Source: Streptomyces cavernicola (GTDB lineage Bacteria; Actinomycetota; Actinomycetes; Streptomycetales; Streptomycetaceae). From it: a stretch of DNA of 64,000 nucleotides. This document shows positions 26,435 through 35,049 of this stretch, in pieces. The position numbers and the translations under genes are program-made. Numbering within the stretch: the stretch's first letter is position 1; each line of letters opens with the position of its first letter. The notes under the pieces are model-generated. The model did no database searches. It was not told the DNA's origin and was given only the letters and a program-made list of their open reading frames with translations. Location: positions 53,877 to 117,876 of the forward strand of contig NZ_JASCIQ010000029.1 of assembly GCF_029968035.1 (NCBI RefSeq). The letters are read 5' to 3'.

Positions 26435-27841
26435 CTAGCCGAGCGCCCCGAGGTCTCCCTCCAGCGCCGTCCGGACGATCTGCGGCCGGTCCCACAGCGC
26501 CAGGATCTCGTTGGCGAGCGCCACCGTGGCCAGCACCTCCTGATTGCCGTGCACGACGATGCCGGCCGCCGACAGACTGCGCGGGACCGCCTCCGCGTCG
26601 AGCAGCACACGCCAGTCCTGCGGGGAGAGTTCCAGGTACTCCAGGCCCTTGAGCCCGGATATCTCCAACGGGTCGGCGAGCGTGCCCGGATACGCGACCA
26701 GGGTGCGCAGGCGGGGCAGCCCGAGCACCGGGGCGAGGCTCAGGGGCTCCGCCTCCCAGGCGCCGATGGACAGCACCTCCAGGCCGGGGTGGGCGGCGGC
26801 CTCGACGCCGGGCAGGCTCCGCCGGTTCACATGCGCCACCACCGGCGGCCCCTCGGGGCCCGGACCGCCGCCCGGCCCGCTCTCGCGGCCGAGGACCAGG
26901 TGGGTGAGCGAGTCGGCGACCAGCTCGGCACCGATGTTGAACTCGTGGCTGAGCAGCACGATCTGGCCGACGTGCCCGCGCGGGCCGGGCGTGAGGTCCA
27001 CCGCGAGCCGGTCCCCGCCGCCGGTGTCGCCGAAGACGATCCAGCCCGGCGAGCCGACCAGGCCCTGCACCGCGTCGTCGTCGCGGGTGACGACCGCCTC
27101 CTTCGCCGCGAACCGCCAACTGGTGCTCCGCGTCGACGCGTTCGCGACATACACCTCGTCGGGCGGGAAGAGCTCGCAGCCGATCGCCATGTACGCGCGC
27201 TGTGCCGCCTCGTCGTCCTCGCCCCAGTCCTGCCACCGCCCGCGCGTCACGCCGTAGAGCGCCTTCAGCTCCTCGGGCAGCGGGAGGCCGAGCCGGTCCT
27301 GAGCCGCCGTGAGCTCCGCGTCCGTGGCGCCGACGGCACCCGGCGGCATCCGCTCACGGAGTGTCCGGGCGAGCAGCGCCGGGTCCGCGGAGGGCGCGGG
27401 CCCCAACCCCCGTACGGGCGCGGGCAGTCGGCGCCACGGCTCCGGAACCGCGCCCTCGACCAGCAGGAGCGCTCCCGGATGCGGATGGCCGATGGCCGGC
27501 TCGACGGCGGGGCTCGGCCCGAGCACCCGGACGGTGGCAGGCCCGGCCGCCGACAGCTCCGCCGTGAACGTGACGTCCTCGACTCCGGCACCCGCCAGCG
27601 CCTGCTGCACCACCGCGACCGCCGCAGCCTCGGCCCGCATGCCCACTCTGCGAGCGGCCCGGTCGGAGCGGGGGTGGAACTCACGCGTCGGCAGACTCCA
27701 ACTGCTTCTGCCGATGCGCCCCGACGCCTGCAGGACCGGCCCGGCCTGCCTCGGCGTGCGCCGCTCCCACAGGTGGCGCAGCAGCGGCTCCCACGTCGAG
27801 AAGGCGTGCAGCGAGGGCGAGTTGGCGATCGGATCCGTCAT
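26435..27841 (-). CDS. SMI1/KNR4 (SUKH) domain protein
   Basis: A 468-residue protein. The SUKH core lies at about 170-310: LTAAQDRLGLPLPEELKALY, then FPPDEVY and GSPGWIVFGDTGGGDRLAVD. The remainder, from about 330, has a leucine-repeat flavour (LEVLSIGAWEAEPLSLAPVL, LKGLEYLELS). SUKH proteins are often immunity proteins for contact-dependent toxins, but single-copy versions also have housekeeping roles. No toxin gene is adjacent. ATG 27841 (GGCATGACGGATCC context) is preferred over the extension to 27901. Confidence 0.78.
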   Translation of the reverse strand: MTDPIANSPSLHAFSTWEPLLRHLWERRTPRQAGPVLQASGRIGRSSWSLPTREFHPRSDRAARRVGMRAEAAAVAVVQQALAGAGVEDVTFTAELSAAGPATVRVLGPSPAVEPAIGHPHPGALLLVEGAVPEPWRRLPAPVRGLGPAPSADPALLARTLRERMPPGAVGATDAELTAAQDRLGLPLPEELKALYGVTRGRWQDWGEDDEAAQRAYMAIGCELFPPDEVYVANASTRSTSWRFAAKEAVVTRDDDAVQGLVGSPGWIVFGDTGGGDRLAVDLTPGPRGHVGQIVLLSHEFNIGAELVADSLTHLVLGRESGPGGGPGPEGPPVVAHVNRRSLPGVEAAAHPGLEVLSIGAWEAEPLSLAPVLGLPRLRTLVAYPGTLADPLEISGLKGLEYLELSPQDWRVLLDAEAVPRSLSAAGIVVHGNQEVLATVALANEILALWDRPQIVRTALEGDLGALG

Positions 27842-27933
27842 GCCCCCGACCGTACGTGCCGCCACTGACAACGAGCCGGCAGGCCGCCCACGGCCCGGCA
27901 TGCCCCGGTATCAGGCTCCAGGCGCCGACCCGG

Positions 27934-29439
27934 TCACGCCCCGGCCGCCCCCGCCCCGAACCACCGCTCCAGCGCCCCCGACAGCCCCTCCTGGTTCTCG
28001 CCCGCCCACGCCACGTGCCCGTCCGGCCGCAACAGCACGGCGGGGGCGGGCAGCTCCTCGCTGACGTCGACGACGTGGTCGACCCGGTTCTCCCAGCCCG
28101 CGGCCGAGAGGCGACCCGTCTGGTCGAGGAGGAGGCCGCGGCCGTCGTGCAGGAGTGCGTACAGGCGGCCGCGCTTCAGCTGGACGTCGCGCATGCGGCG
28201 GCCGAGGAGGTCGTGGCCGGTGCCGAAGTCGTAGCGCACGCCGACCGCGGTGATCAGCTCCGTCACGTACCGGTTGACCTCCTCGAAGTCCATCAGCTTC
28301 GAGAACAGGGCGCGCAGCGCGGTCGGGCCGGGCTCCGCGCCGAGCAGCGTCATCTGGGCGCGGGTGTGGTCGAGCACGGCGGCGGCCACCGGGTGCCGTT
28401 CGCTCTCATAGGTGTCGAGCAGCCCCTCCGGGGCCCAGCCGTTCACCTCCGCGGCCAGCTTCCAGCCGAGGTTGAACGCGTCCTGCACGCCGAGGTTGAG
28501 CCCCTGGCCGCCGGTCGGCGGGTGGATGTGGGCCGCGTCGCCCGCGAGCAGCACGCGCCCGGCGCGGTAGTGCTCGGCCTGCCGCGTGGCGTCGCCGAAG
28601 CGGGACAGCCAGCGCGGCGAGTGCACGCCGAAGTCGGTGCCCGCGAACGCCCGCAACTGCCGCTTGAAGTCGTCGAGGGTCGGCTCGGCGGCGCGGTCCT
28701 CGGCCACGCCGTCGGCGGGCACGATGACGCGGTACATGCCGTTCTCGCCGGGCTGCAGGCCGAACCGCAGCTGCGTCTTGTGGACCTCCGCGGTGGCGGC
28801 GGCGATCGTCTCCGGGTCCGCCGTCGCCGCCATCTCGCCGAGCAGCGTCTCCACCGTGGCGGGCTCGCCGGGGAAGCCGATGCCGAGCAGCTTGCGCACC
28901 GTGCTGCGGCCGCCGTCGCAGCCGACGAGATAGCGCGAGCGCAGCCGGGTGCCGTCCGCGAGCTCGACCTCCACACCGCCCGCGTCCGCGCCCCTGCCTT
29001 CTTCCGTGCCCCTGCCTGCTCCTGCGCCCCGGCTCTCGTCCGCGCCCCCGCCCTCGTACTGGCGAAGCCCCACCACCTCGCAGCCGCGTCGGATCTCCGC
29101 GCCCAGTTCGCGGGCCCGCTCGTCGAGGATCTTCTCGGTGAGGGGCTGCGGGATGGCGACGCCGTACGGGTGCGCCGTGTCCAGGCGCTCCGGCCACGGC
29201 TTCACGATGCCGCCGAAGAGCCCGCCGGCCGAGAACGTCTCGCTCACCGCGAGGAACCGGTCGAGCAGCCCCCGCTGGTCCATCACCTCGACGCTGCGCG
29301 TGTGCAGGCCCTGCCCCCGGGACTGCGGGGTCGGCTCGGCCAGCTTCTCCAGGACGACCACCTCCACGCCGTGCAGCCGCAGCTCGCTCGCGAGCATCAG
29401 ACCGGTCGGGCCGCCGCCGGCCACCAGCACGTCGATCAT
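27934..29439 (-). CDS. rox: FAD-dependent monooxygenase, rifampicin monooxygenase (Rox)-like
   Basis: A 501-residue class A flavoprotein hydroxylase. It shows the FAD GxGxxG as VAGGGPTGLMLASELRLHG, the DG motif GCDGGRSTVRKLLGI, and the GD motif LAGDAAHIHPPTGGQGLNLG, then a C-terminal thioredoxin-like domain. The N-terminal run through QSRGQGLHTRSVEVMDQRGL and KPWPERLDTAHPYGVAIPQ is very like rifampicin monooxygenases as I recall them. Those enzymes hydroxylate the naphthyl ring and linearise rifamycins. A Gly/Glu/Arg-rich insert (about 129-155) is unusual. The RAE-like repeat upstream supports the assignment. It could still be a polyketide-modifying hydroxylase. Confidence 0.75.
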   Translation of the reverse strand: MIDVLVAGGGPTGLMLASELRLHGVEVVVLEKLAEPTPQSRGQGLHTRSVEVMDQRGLLDRFLAVSETFSAGGLFGGIVKPWPERLDTAHPYGVAIPQPLTEKILDERARELGAEIRRGCEVVGLRQYEGGGADESRGAGAGRGTEEGRGADAGGVEVELADGTRLRSRYLVGCDGGRSTVRKLLGIGFPGEPATVETLLGEMAATADPETIAAATAEVHKTQLRFGLQPGENGMYRVIVPADGVAEDRAAEPTLDDFKRQLRAFAGTDFGVHSPRWLSRFGDATRQAEHYRAGRVLLAGDAAHIHPPTGGQGLNLGVQDAFNLGWKLAAEVNGWAPEGLLDTYESERHPVAAAVLDHTRAQMTLLGAEPGPTALRALFSKLMDFEEVNRYVTELITAVGVRYDFGTGHDLLGRRMRDVQLKRGRLYALLHDGRGLLLDQTGRLSAAGWENRVDHVVDVSEELPAPAVLLRPDGHVAWAGENQEGLSGALERWFGAGAAGA

Positions 29440-29497
29440 TGAAACCCCCGTCGTTTTCGCAGGTCATGGCGTTGAGGCGACGATTGTGCGGCACCAC

Positions 29498-29520
29498 GGG
29501 GGCCTTGCCGCAAGACCCCC
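29498..29520 (-). promoter_or_regulatory. RAE-like inverted repeat (rifamycin-associated element)
   Basis: A 23-bp inverted repeat with a single mismatch. The core CTTGC-C-GCAAG is at 29504-29514 and the G5/C5 arms at 29498-29502 and 29516-29520. Read on the minus strand it contains CTTGCGGCAAGGCCC, the remembered right part of the RAE consensus. It lies 59 bp upstream of the monooxygenase start. RAE is known upstream of rifamycin-inactivating genes and mediates rifamycin induction. Confidence 0.7.
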
Positions 29521-29541
29521 TGTGCGCTATACGTTGAGAGT

Positions 29542-29579
29542 GGCAAGGAGAGGCGAGTCCCCTCCTTGCCTTTGTGTTT
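29542..29579 (+). terminator. Stem-loop with T-rich tail upstream of the RAE
   Basis: GGCAAGGAG (29542-29550) pairs with CTCCTTGCC (29562-29570), followed by TTTGTGTTT on the plus strand. No plus-strand gene precedes it. It may insulate the rox promoter or be a remnant. Confidence 0.45.
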
Positions 29580-29607
29580 GCACGTGGCGGTGGCGGTCGG
29601 CGCCTCC

Positions 29608-29917
29608 TCACTCCTCGGCTGACTCCTCCGACGCCCGCGTACGGGGTACTGCTTCCGGGGCCCGGCGCTGGAGCTCCACCCGGTCGAGCAGCGCCCAGCC
29701 GTCGACCTCCACCGTCTGTCGGTCCCCACCGCACCGGAAGGCATGAACCCGTCGGGGACCAGCCGGCCGGGGCCCTCGCGGAAGGCGATGCGCAGCCGGC
29801 CGCTCCGGCCGGACAGGCGGATGTCCAGGACCTCGCAGCAGTCCTCGTAGCGGCCGTCCCCCAGCGCGGGCGGTGGCTGTGACCGACAGACCAGAAGAAC
29901 GTTTCCCCGAGGCCGCC
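29608..29917 (-). pseudogene. Degraded small gene with two frameshifts
   Basis: Three frames joined give a coherent protein: GETFF, then LVCRSQPPPALGDGRYEDCC... to GRLVPDGF, then HAFRCGGDRQTVEVDGWALL to a stop at 29608. The breaks are near 29905 and 29745; at the second, one missing base would restore VPDGFHAFRCGG. No intact ORF spans it. Function unknown. It lies in the otherwise empty 29440-30051 interval. Confidence 0.5.
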
Positions 29918-29996
29918 GGGCCGAGCACCGCGCTCAGCCACCGCGCTCAAGCACCGCACTCAGTCACAGCCCCGCTTCCCGCCCCCCCCGCAATCC

Positions 29997-30034
29997 CTTT
30001 GCATAAAACTTCGAAGCTACGTATAGTCATGCCA
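29997..30034 (+). promoter_or_regulatory. ARG-box-like operator of argC
   Basis: An AT-rich island in GC-rich DNA: TTTGCATAAAACTTCGAAGC followed by TACGTATAGTCATGCC. TGCATA and TATAGTCATG half-sites fit tandem ArgR boxes. It ends about 18 bp before ATG 30052, with the AGGAGG at 30041-30046 between them, so ArgR bound here would overlap the promoter. Confidence 0.65.
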
Positions 30035-30051
30035 TCACCGAGGAGGATCCG

Positions 30052-31080
30052 ATGGCAGTACGTGCGGCAGTCGCAGGGGCGAGTGGATACGCGGGCGGGG
30101 AGCTGCTGCGTCTGCTGATCGGCCACCCGGAGGTGGAGATCGGCGCCCTCACCGGGCACTCCAACGCCGGACAGCGCCTCGGTGCGCTCCAGCCGCATCT
30201 GCTGCCGCTCGCCGACCGCCTCCTCGAGCCGACCACCGCCGAGGTGCTCTCCGGCCACGATGTCGTGTTTCTCGCGCTTCCGCACGGCCAGTCCGCCGCC
30301 GTCGCCGAGCAGCTCGGCCCGGACGTCCTGGTCGTCGACATGGGCGCCGATTTCCGGTTGCAGAACTCCGCGGACTGGGAGCGGTTCTACGGCTCCGAGC
30401 ACGCCGGCACCTGGCCCTACGGACTGCCCGAGCTGCCCGGCGCCCGCGCCGCGCTCGACGGCACGAAGCGGATCGCCGTGCCCGGCTGCTACCCGACGGC
30501 CGTCTCGCTCGCTCTCGTCCCCGCGTACGCCGCGGGCCTGGTGGAGGACGAAGCGGTGATCGTCGCCGCGACCGGCACCTCCGGCGCGGGCAAGGCGCTC
30601 AAGCCGCACCTGCTCGGCTCCGAGGTCATGGGCTCCATGTCGCCGTACGGCGTGGGCGGCGGGCACCGGCACACGCCCGAGATGAGCCAGAACCTCAGCG
30701 CGGCCGCCGGGCGGAACGTCTCCGTGTCCTTCACGCCGACGCTCGCCCCGATGGCCCGCGGCATCCTCGCCACCTGCAGCGCCAAGGCCGCGCCCGGCGT
30801 GAGCGCGGACGCGGTCCGCGAGGCGTACGAGAAGGCGTACGCGGACGAGCCGTTCGTGCACGTGCTGCCCGAGGGGCAGTGGCCCGCGACCGCTTCCGTG
30901 TACGGCTCCAACGCCGTGCAGCTGCAGGTCGCGTACGACGAGAGCGCCGGCCGGGTCATCGTGATCAGCGCCATCGACAACCTGACCAAGGGCACCGCGG
31001 GCGGCGCGGTGCAGAGCATGAACATCGCCCTCGGACTCGACGAGAGCACCGGACTTTCCACGATCGGAGTCGCACCGTGA
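30052..31080 (+). CDS. argC: N-acetyl-gamma-glutamyl-phosphate reductase
   Basis: A 342-residue NADPH-dependent enzyme of the third step of arginine synthesis. The Rossmann N terminus AAVAGASGYAGGELLRLLIG and the catalytic Cys in VPGCYPTAVSLAL (about residue 147) are intact. ATG 30052 has AGGAGG 6 nt upstream. First gene of argCJBDR; its stop overlaps the argJ start in GTGA. Confidence 0.97.
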   Translation: MAVRAAVAGASGYAGGELLRLLIGHPEVEIGALTGHSNAGQRLGALQPHLLPLADRLLEPTTAEVLSGHDVVFLALPHGQSAAVAEQLGPDVLVVDMGADFRLQNSADWERFYGSEHAGTWPYGLPELPGARAALDGTKRIAVPGCYPTAVSLALVPAYAAGLVEDEAVIVAATGTSGAGKALKPHLLGSEVMGSMSPYGVGGGHRHTPEMSQNLSAAAGRNVSVSFTPTLAPMARGILATCSAKAAPGVSADAVREAYEKAYADEPFVHVLPEGQWPATASVYGSNAVQLQVAYDESAGRVIVISAIDNLTKGTAGGAVQSMNIALGLDESTGLSTIGVAP

Positions 31081-32234
31081 GCGTCACGGCAGCAAAGGGA
31101 TTCACGGCCGCGGGCATCGCCGCCGGAATCAAGGAGAACGGGAACCCCGACCTGGCCCTCGTGGTCAACAACGGGCCCCGACTGGCCGCCGCGGGCGTCT
31201 TCACCTCCAACCGCGTGAAGGCCGCGCCCGTCCTGTGGTCCGAGCAGGTCGTCAAGGGCGGCCAGGTCCAGGCCGTCGTCCTCAACTCCGGTGGCGCCAA
31301 CGCCTGTACGGGCCCGAAGGGCTTCCAGGACACGCACGCCACCGCCGAGAAGGTCGCCGAGGTCCTGAACCTCAACGCGGGCGAAGTGGCCGTCGCGTCC
31401 ACCGGGCTCATCGGCGTGACGCTGCCGATGGACAAGCTGCTTCCCGGCGTGGAGAGCGCCGCCGCCCAGCTCTCCGAGCACGGCGGCGAGAAGGCCGCCA
31501 TCGCCATCAAGACCACCGACACCGTGCACAAGACCGCGGTCGTCGCGAGCGAGGCCGGCTGGACCGTCGGCGGCATGGCGAAGGGCGCGGGCATGCTCGC
31601 CCCCGGCCTCGCCACCATGCTCGTCGTGCTCACCACCGACGCCGACGTGGCCGCCGCCGACCTGGACGAGGCGCTGCGCTCCGCGACCCGTACGACCTTC
31701 GACCGGGTCGACTCCGACGGCTGCATGTCGACCAACGACACCGTGCTCCTGCTCGCCTCCGGTGCCTCCGAAGTCGCCCCGGACCAGGGCGAGTTCGCCG
31801 AGGCCGTGCGCGCCGTCTGCGCCGACCTCGCGCGGCAGCTGATCGGCGACGCCGAGGGCGCGAGCAAGGACATCCGCATCGAGGTGGTCAACGCGGCGAG
31901 CGAGGACGACGCCGTCGAGGTGGGCCGCTCCATCGCCCGCAACAACCTCCTCAAGTGCGCCATCCATGGCGAGGACCCCAACTGGGGCCGGGTGCTCTCC
32001 GCCATCGGCACCACCTCCGCCGCCTTCGACCCGAACCAGCTGAACGTCGCCATCAACGGCGTCTGGGTCTGCAAGAACGGCTCCGTCGGCGAGGACCGCG
32101 ACAAGGTCGACATGCGCTACCGCGAGGTCGCGATCACCGCCGACCTGGCCGCGGGCAGCGCCGAGCCGGTGGTGATCTGGGCCAACGACCTGACCGCCGA
32201 GTACGTGCACGAGAACAGCGCCTACTCCTCCTGA
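31077..32234 (+). CDS. argJ: Bifunctional ornithine acetyltransferase / N-acetylglutamate synthase
   Basis: A 385-residue ArgJ that recycles the acetyl group from acetylornithine to glutamate. The self-cleavage site is in KGAGMLAPGLATMLVVLTTD, where the Thr after Ala becomes the nucleophile of the beta chain. GTG 31077 overlaps the argC stop by 4 bp, indicating translational coupling. Its last codons are the first unit of a tandem repeat running toward argB. Confidence 0.97.
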   Translation: MSVTAAKGFTAAGIAAGIKENGNPDLALVVNNGPRLAAAGVFTSNRVKAAPVLWSEQVVKGGQVQAVVLNSGGANACTGPKGFQDTHATAEKVAEVLNLNAGEVAVASTGLIGVTLPMDKLLPGVESAAAQLSEHGGEKAAIAIKTTDTVHKTAVVASEAGWTVGGMAKGAGMLAPGLATMLVVLTTDADVAAADLDEALRSATRTTFDRVDSDGCMSTNDTVLLLASGASEVAPDQGEFAEAVRAVCADLARQLIGDAEGASKDIRIEVVNAASEDDAVEVGRSIARNNLLKCAIHGEDPNWGRVLSAIGTTSAAFDPNQLNVAINGVWVCKNGSVGEDRDKVDMRYREVAITADLAAGSAEPVVIWANDLTAEYVHENSAYSS

Positions 32235-32285
32235 CACCTACTCCTGCTGACGTCCACTTCTCCTGACGCCCATTCCTCCTGACCT
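32221..32285 (+). repeat. Four degenerate 16-17 bp tandem units spanning the argJ stop
   Basis: Units at 32221-32236, 32237-32253, 32254-32269 and 32270-32285 each fit CC(T/A)ACTCCTCCTGAC with small changes. The first contains the argJ stop, and each later unit carries another TGA. The repeat fills nearly the whole argJ-argB gap. Confidence 0.8.
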
Positions 32286-32303
32286 CCGGGGACGCAGAAG
32301 CCG

Positions 32304-33209
32304 ATGAGCACCCGTAAACACACCGCACTGCCGAAGGCGCAGATCCTCGTCGAGGCGCTGCCCTGGCTGACTCGGCACCACGGCAAGACCGTCGTCATCA
32401 AGTTCGGCGGAAACGCCATGGTCGACGAGGAGTTGAAGGCCGCCTTCGCGCAGGACGTGGTGTTCCTGCACCACGCCGGGCTCAAGCCGGTCGTGGTGCA
32501 CGGCGGCGGCCCGCAGATCAGCAAGGCCCTCGACCGGCACGGCATCGTCAGCGAGTTCAAGGCCGGCCTGCGCGTCACCACCGAGGACGCCATGGACGTC
32601 GTACGCATGGTGCTCGCCGGGCAGGTGCAGCGCGAGCTGGTCGGGCTGCTCAACCAGCACGGCCCGCTCGCCGTCGGCCTCACCGGCGAGGACGCGCACA
32701 CCATCACCGCGACCAAGCACCAGCCGCGCATCGAGGGCGAGTTGGTGGACATCGGCCGGGTCGGCGAGATCACCGAGATCGACACCGGGGCCATCGAGGC
32801 GCTGCTCGCGGACGGCCGCATCCCGGTCGTCTCCTCCATCGCGCGTTCCGCGGACGACCACCACGTCTACAACGTCAACGCCGACACCGCGGCCGCCGCA
32901 CTCGCCGCCGCGCTGAACGCCGAGACCCTGATGGTCCTCACCGACGTCGAGGGCCTCTACGAGGACTGGCCCAACAGCGACGAGGTGATCAGCCGCCTCT
33001 CCGCCGCCCAACTGGAGAAGCTGCTCCCGGAGTTGAGCTCCGGCATGGTGCCGAAGATGGAGGGCTGCCTGCACGCGGTGCGCAACGGCGTGCACACGGC
33101 CCGCGTGATCGACGGGAGGGTCCAGCACGCGATCCTCCTGGAGATCTTCACGGATGAAGGAATCGGCACGATGGTCGTGCCCGACGAGCCCGAAGGGGGA
33201 GCGCAGTGA
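32304..33209 (+). CDS. argB: Acetylglutamate kinase
   Basis: A 301-residue amino-acid kinase that phosphorylates N-acetylglutamate; in organisms of this type it is the usual target of arginine feedback. Phosphate and substrate loops VVIKFGGNAMVD and VVVHGGGPQISKALDRHG are complete, as is VYNVNADTAAAALAAAL. The ATG at 32304 has only a weak SD (GGGGACG). The stop overlaps the argD start (GTGA). Confidence 0.97.
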   Translation: MSTRKHTALPKAQILVEALPWLTRHHGKTVVIKFGGNAMVDEELKAAFAQDVVFLHHAGLKPVVVHGGGPQISKALDRHGIVSEFKAGLRVTTEDAMDVVRMVLAGQVQRELVGLLNQHGPLAVGLTGEDAHTITATKHQPRIEGELVDIGRVGEITEIDTGAIEALLADGRIPVVSSIARSADDHHVYNVNADTAAAALAAALNAETLMVLTDVEGLYEDWPNSDEVISRLSAAQLEKLLPELSSGMVPKMEGCLHAVRNGVHTARVIDGRVQHAILLEIFTDEGIGTMVVPDEPEGGAQ

Positions 33210-34423
33210 CCGGCGGCAGCAACCAGGAGTACGTCCAGCGCTGGCAGGGCGCCCTGATGGACAACTACGGCACCCCGCGGATGCCGCTGGTGCGCGGCGA
33301 GGGCCTGAAGGTCTGGGACGCCGACGGCAACGAGTACGTCGACTTCGTCGGCGGCATCGCCGTCAACGCCCTCGGGCACGCGCACCCCGCCGTGGTCCGC
33401 GCGGTCAGCGACCAGGTCGCGACGCTCGGCCAGATCTCCAACTTCTTCATCGCCGAGCCGACCGTCGCCCTCGCCGAGAAGCTGCTCCAGCACTTCGGGC
33501 GCGCGGGCCGGGTCCTGTTCTGCAACTCGGGCGCCGAGGCCATCGAGGCGGCCTTCAAGATCGGCCGCCTGACCGGGCGTTCGCACATGGTGGCCACCGA
33601 GGGCGGCTTCCACGGCCGCACCATGGGCGCGCTCGCGCTCACCGGCCAGCCGGCCAAGCAGAAGCCGTTCGCCCCGCTGCCCGGCGACGTCACGCACGTC
33701 CCGTACGGCGACGTCGAGGCGCTGCGGGCGGCCGTCACCGAGGAGACCGCGCTCGTCGTGATCGAGCCCATCCAGGGCGAGAACGGCGTCGTCGTGCCCC
33801 CGGCCGGCTATCTGAAGGCGGCCCGCGAGATCACCTCCGCGACCGGCACCCTGCTCGTCCTCGACGAGGTGCAGACCGGTATCGGCAGGACCGGCCACTG
33901 GTTCGAGCACCAGGCCCACGAGGGCGTGCAGCCCGACATCGTGACGCTCGCCAAGGGCCTCGGTGGCGGCCTGCCCATCGGTGCGACCGTCGCGTTCGGC
34001 GCCGCGGCCGAGCTGCTCAAGCCCGGCCACCACGGCACGACGTTCGGCGGCAACCCGGTGTCGTGTGCGGCCGGAGTCGCCGTACTCGACACCATCGCGG
34101 CCGACGGACTGCTCGACAACGTCAAGCGGCAGGGGGAGCGGCTGCGGGACGGGATCGAGGGTCTCGGTCATGGACTTGTCAGCCATGTCCGGGGTGCGGG
34201 ACTGCTCCTGGGTATCGTGCTCACCGAGCCGCTCGCACCCCAGGTGCAGCAGGCCGCCCAGGACTCCGGTTACCTGGTGAACGCCCCCGCGCCCGACGTG
34301 GTCCGCCTGATGCCCGCGCTGACCCTCACGGACGCCGAGACGGACGCGTTCCTCCAGGCCCTGCCCGGCATCCTCGACGAGGCGGCGGGCGCGGCCGACG
34401 GGGACGGACGATCCGGAGAATGA
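33206..34423 (+). CDS. argD: Acetylornithine aminotransferase
   Basis: A 405-residue PLP enzyme converting N-acetylglutamate semialdehyde to acetylornithine. The PLP Lys is in VTLAKGLGGGLPIGA (about residue 254), with cofactor-binding CNSGAEAIEAAFK and LVLDEVQTGIGRTG. GTG 33206 overlaps argB by 4 bp. Confidence 0.97.
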   Translation: MTGGSNQEYVQRWQGALMDNYGTPRMPLVRGEGLKVWDADGNEYVDFVGGIAVNALGHAHPAVVRAVSDQVATLGQISNFFIAEPTVALAEKLLQHFGRAGRVLFCNSGAEAIEAAFKIGRLTGRSHMVATEGGFHGRTMGALALTGQPAKQKPFAPLPGDVTHVPYGDVEALRAAVTEETALVVIEPIQGENGVVVPPAGYLKAAREITSATGTLLVLDEVQTGIGRTGHWFEHQAHEGVQPDIVTLAKGLGGGLPIGATVAFGAAAELLKPGHHGTTFGGNPVSCAAGVAVLDTIAADGLLDNVKRQGERLRDGIEGLGHGLVSHVRGAGLLLGIVLTEPLAPQVQQAAQDSGYLVNAPAPDVVRLMPALTLTDAETDAFLQALPGILDEAAGAADGDGRSGE

Positions 34424-34430
34424 GACGACG

Positions 34431-34976
34431 ATGAGCCTGCGCGACAACGAGCCCGGTCAGGACCAGGGCGGACCCGCGGTACCGCAGACCCGCACCGCAC
34501 GGCACCGCCGGATCGTGGACATCCTCAACCGTCAACCGGTGCGCTCCCAGAGCCAGTTGGCGAAGCTGCTCGCGGACGACGGACTGTCTGTCACGCAGGC
34601 CACGCTCTCCCGCGACCTCGACGAGCTCAACGCCGTCAAGATCCGCAACAACGAGGGCGACCTGATCTACGCGGTGCCCAGCGAGGGTGGCTTCCGCACC
34701 CCGCGCGCCCCGCTCGGGGAGTCCGCGAAGGAGGAGCGGATGCGCCGCCTCTCCGGGGAGCTGCTGATCTCCGCGGAGGCCTCGGCCAACCTCGTCGTGC
34801 TCCGCACCCCGCCGGGGGCCGCGCAGTTCCTCGCCTCGGCGATCGACCAGGCCGAACTGCAGGACATCCTCGGCACGATCGCGGGCGACGACACGCTCAT
34901 GCTGATCAGCCGCGAACCCGACGGCGGCCAGGCCCTCGCGGACCACTTGCTGTCGCTCGCGCAGAACGCCCGCTGA
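34431..34976 (+). CDS. argR: Arginine repressor
   Basis: A 181-residue ArgR. The N-terminal winged helix (HRRIVDILNRQPVRSQSQLA, LSVTQATLSRDLDELNAVKI) binds ARG boxes; the C-terminal domain (ISAEASANLVVLRTPPGAAQ, LGTIAGDDTLMLISRE) forms the arginine-binding hexamer. Being last in argCJBDR, it is expected to control its own operon and argH. It starts 7 bp after the argD stop. Confidence 0.97.
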   Translation: MSLRDNEPGQDQGGPAVPQTRTARHRRIVDILNRQPVRSQSQLAKLLADDGLSVTQATLSRDLDELNAVKIRNNEGDLIYAVPSEGGFRTPRAPLGESAKEERMRRLSGELLISAEASANLVVLRTPPGAAQFLASAIDQAELQDILGTIAGDDTLMLISREPDGGQALADHLLSLAQNAR

Positions 34977-35002
34977 AGCAGCGGCAGTTGCGGTAGTACG
35001 GA

Positions 35003-35033
35003 GAAGGCCCCCGGCAGTGCGCCGGGGGCCTTC
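35003..35033 (+). terminator. Terminator closing the arg operon, probably bidirectional
   Basis: GAAGGCCCCCGGC (35003-35015) and GCCGGGGGCCTTC (35021-35033) form a 13-bp perfect stem between the convergent argR and symporter genes. Confidence 0.88.
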
Positions 35034-35049
35034 GTCATACGTACACGGC

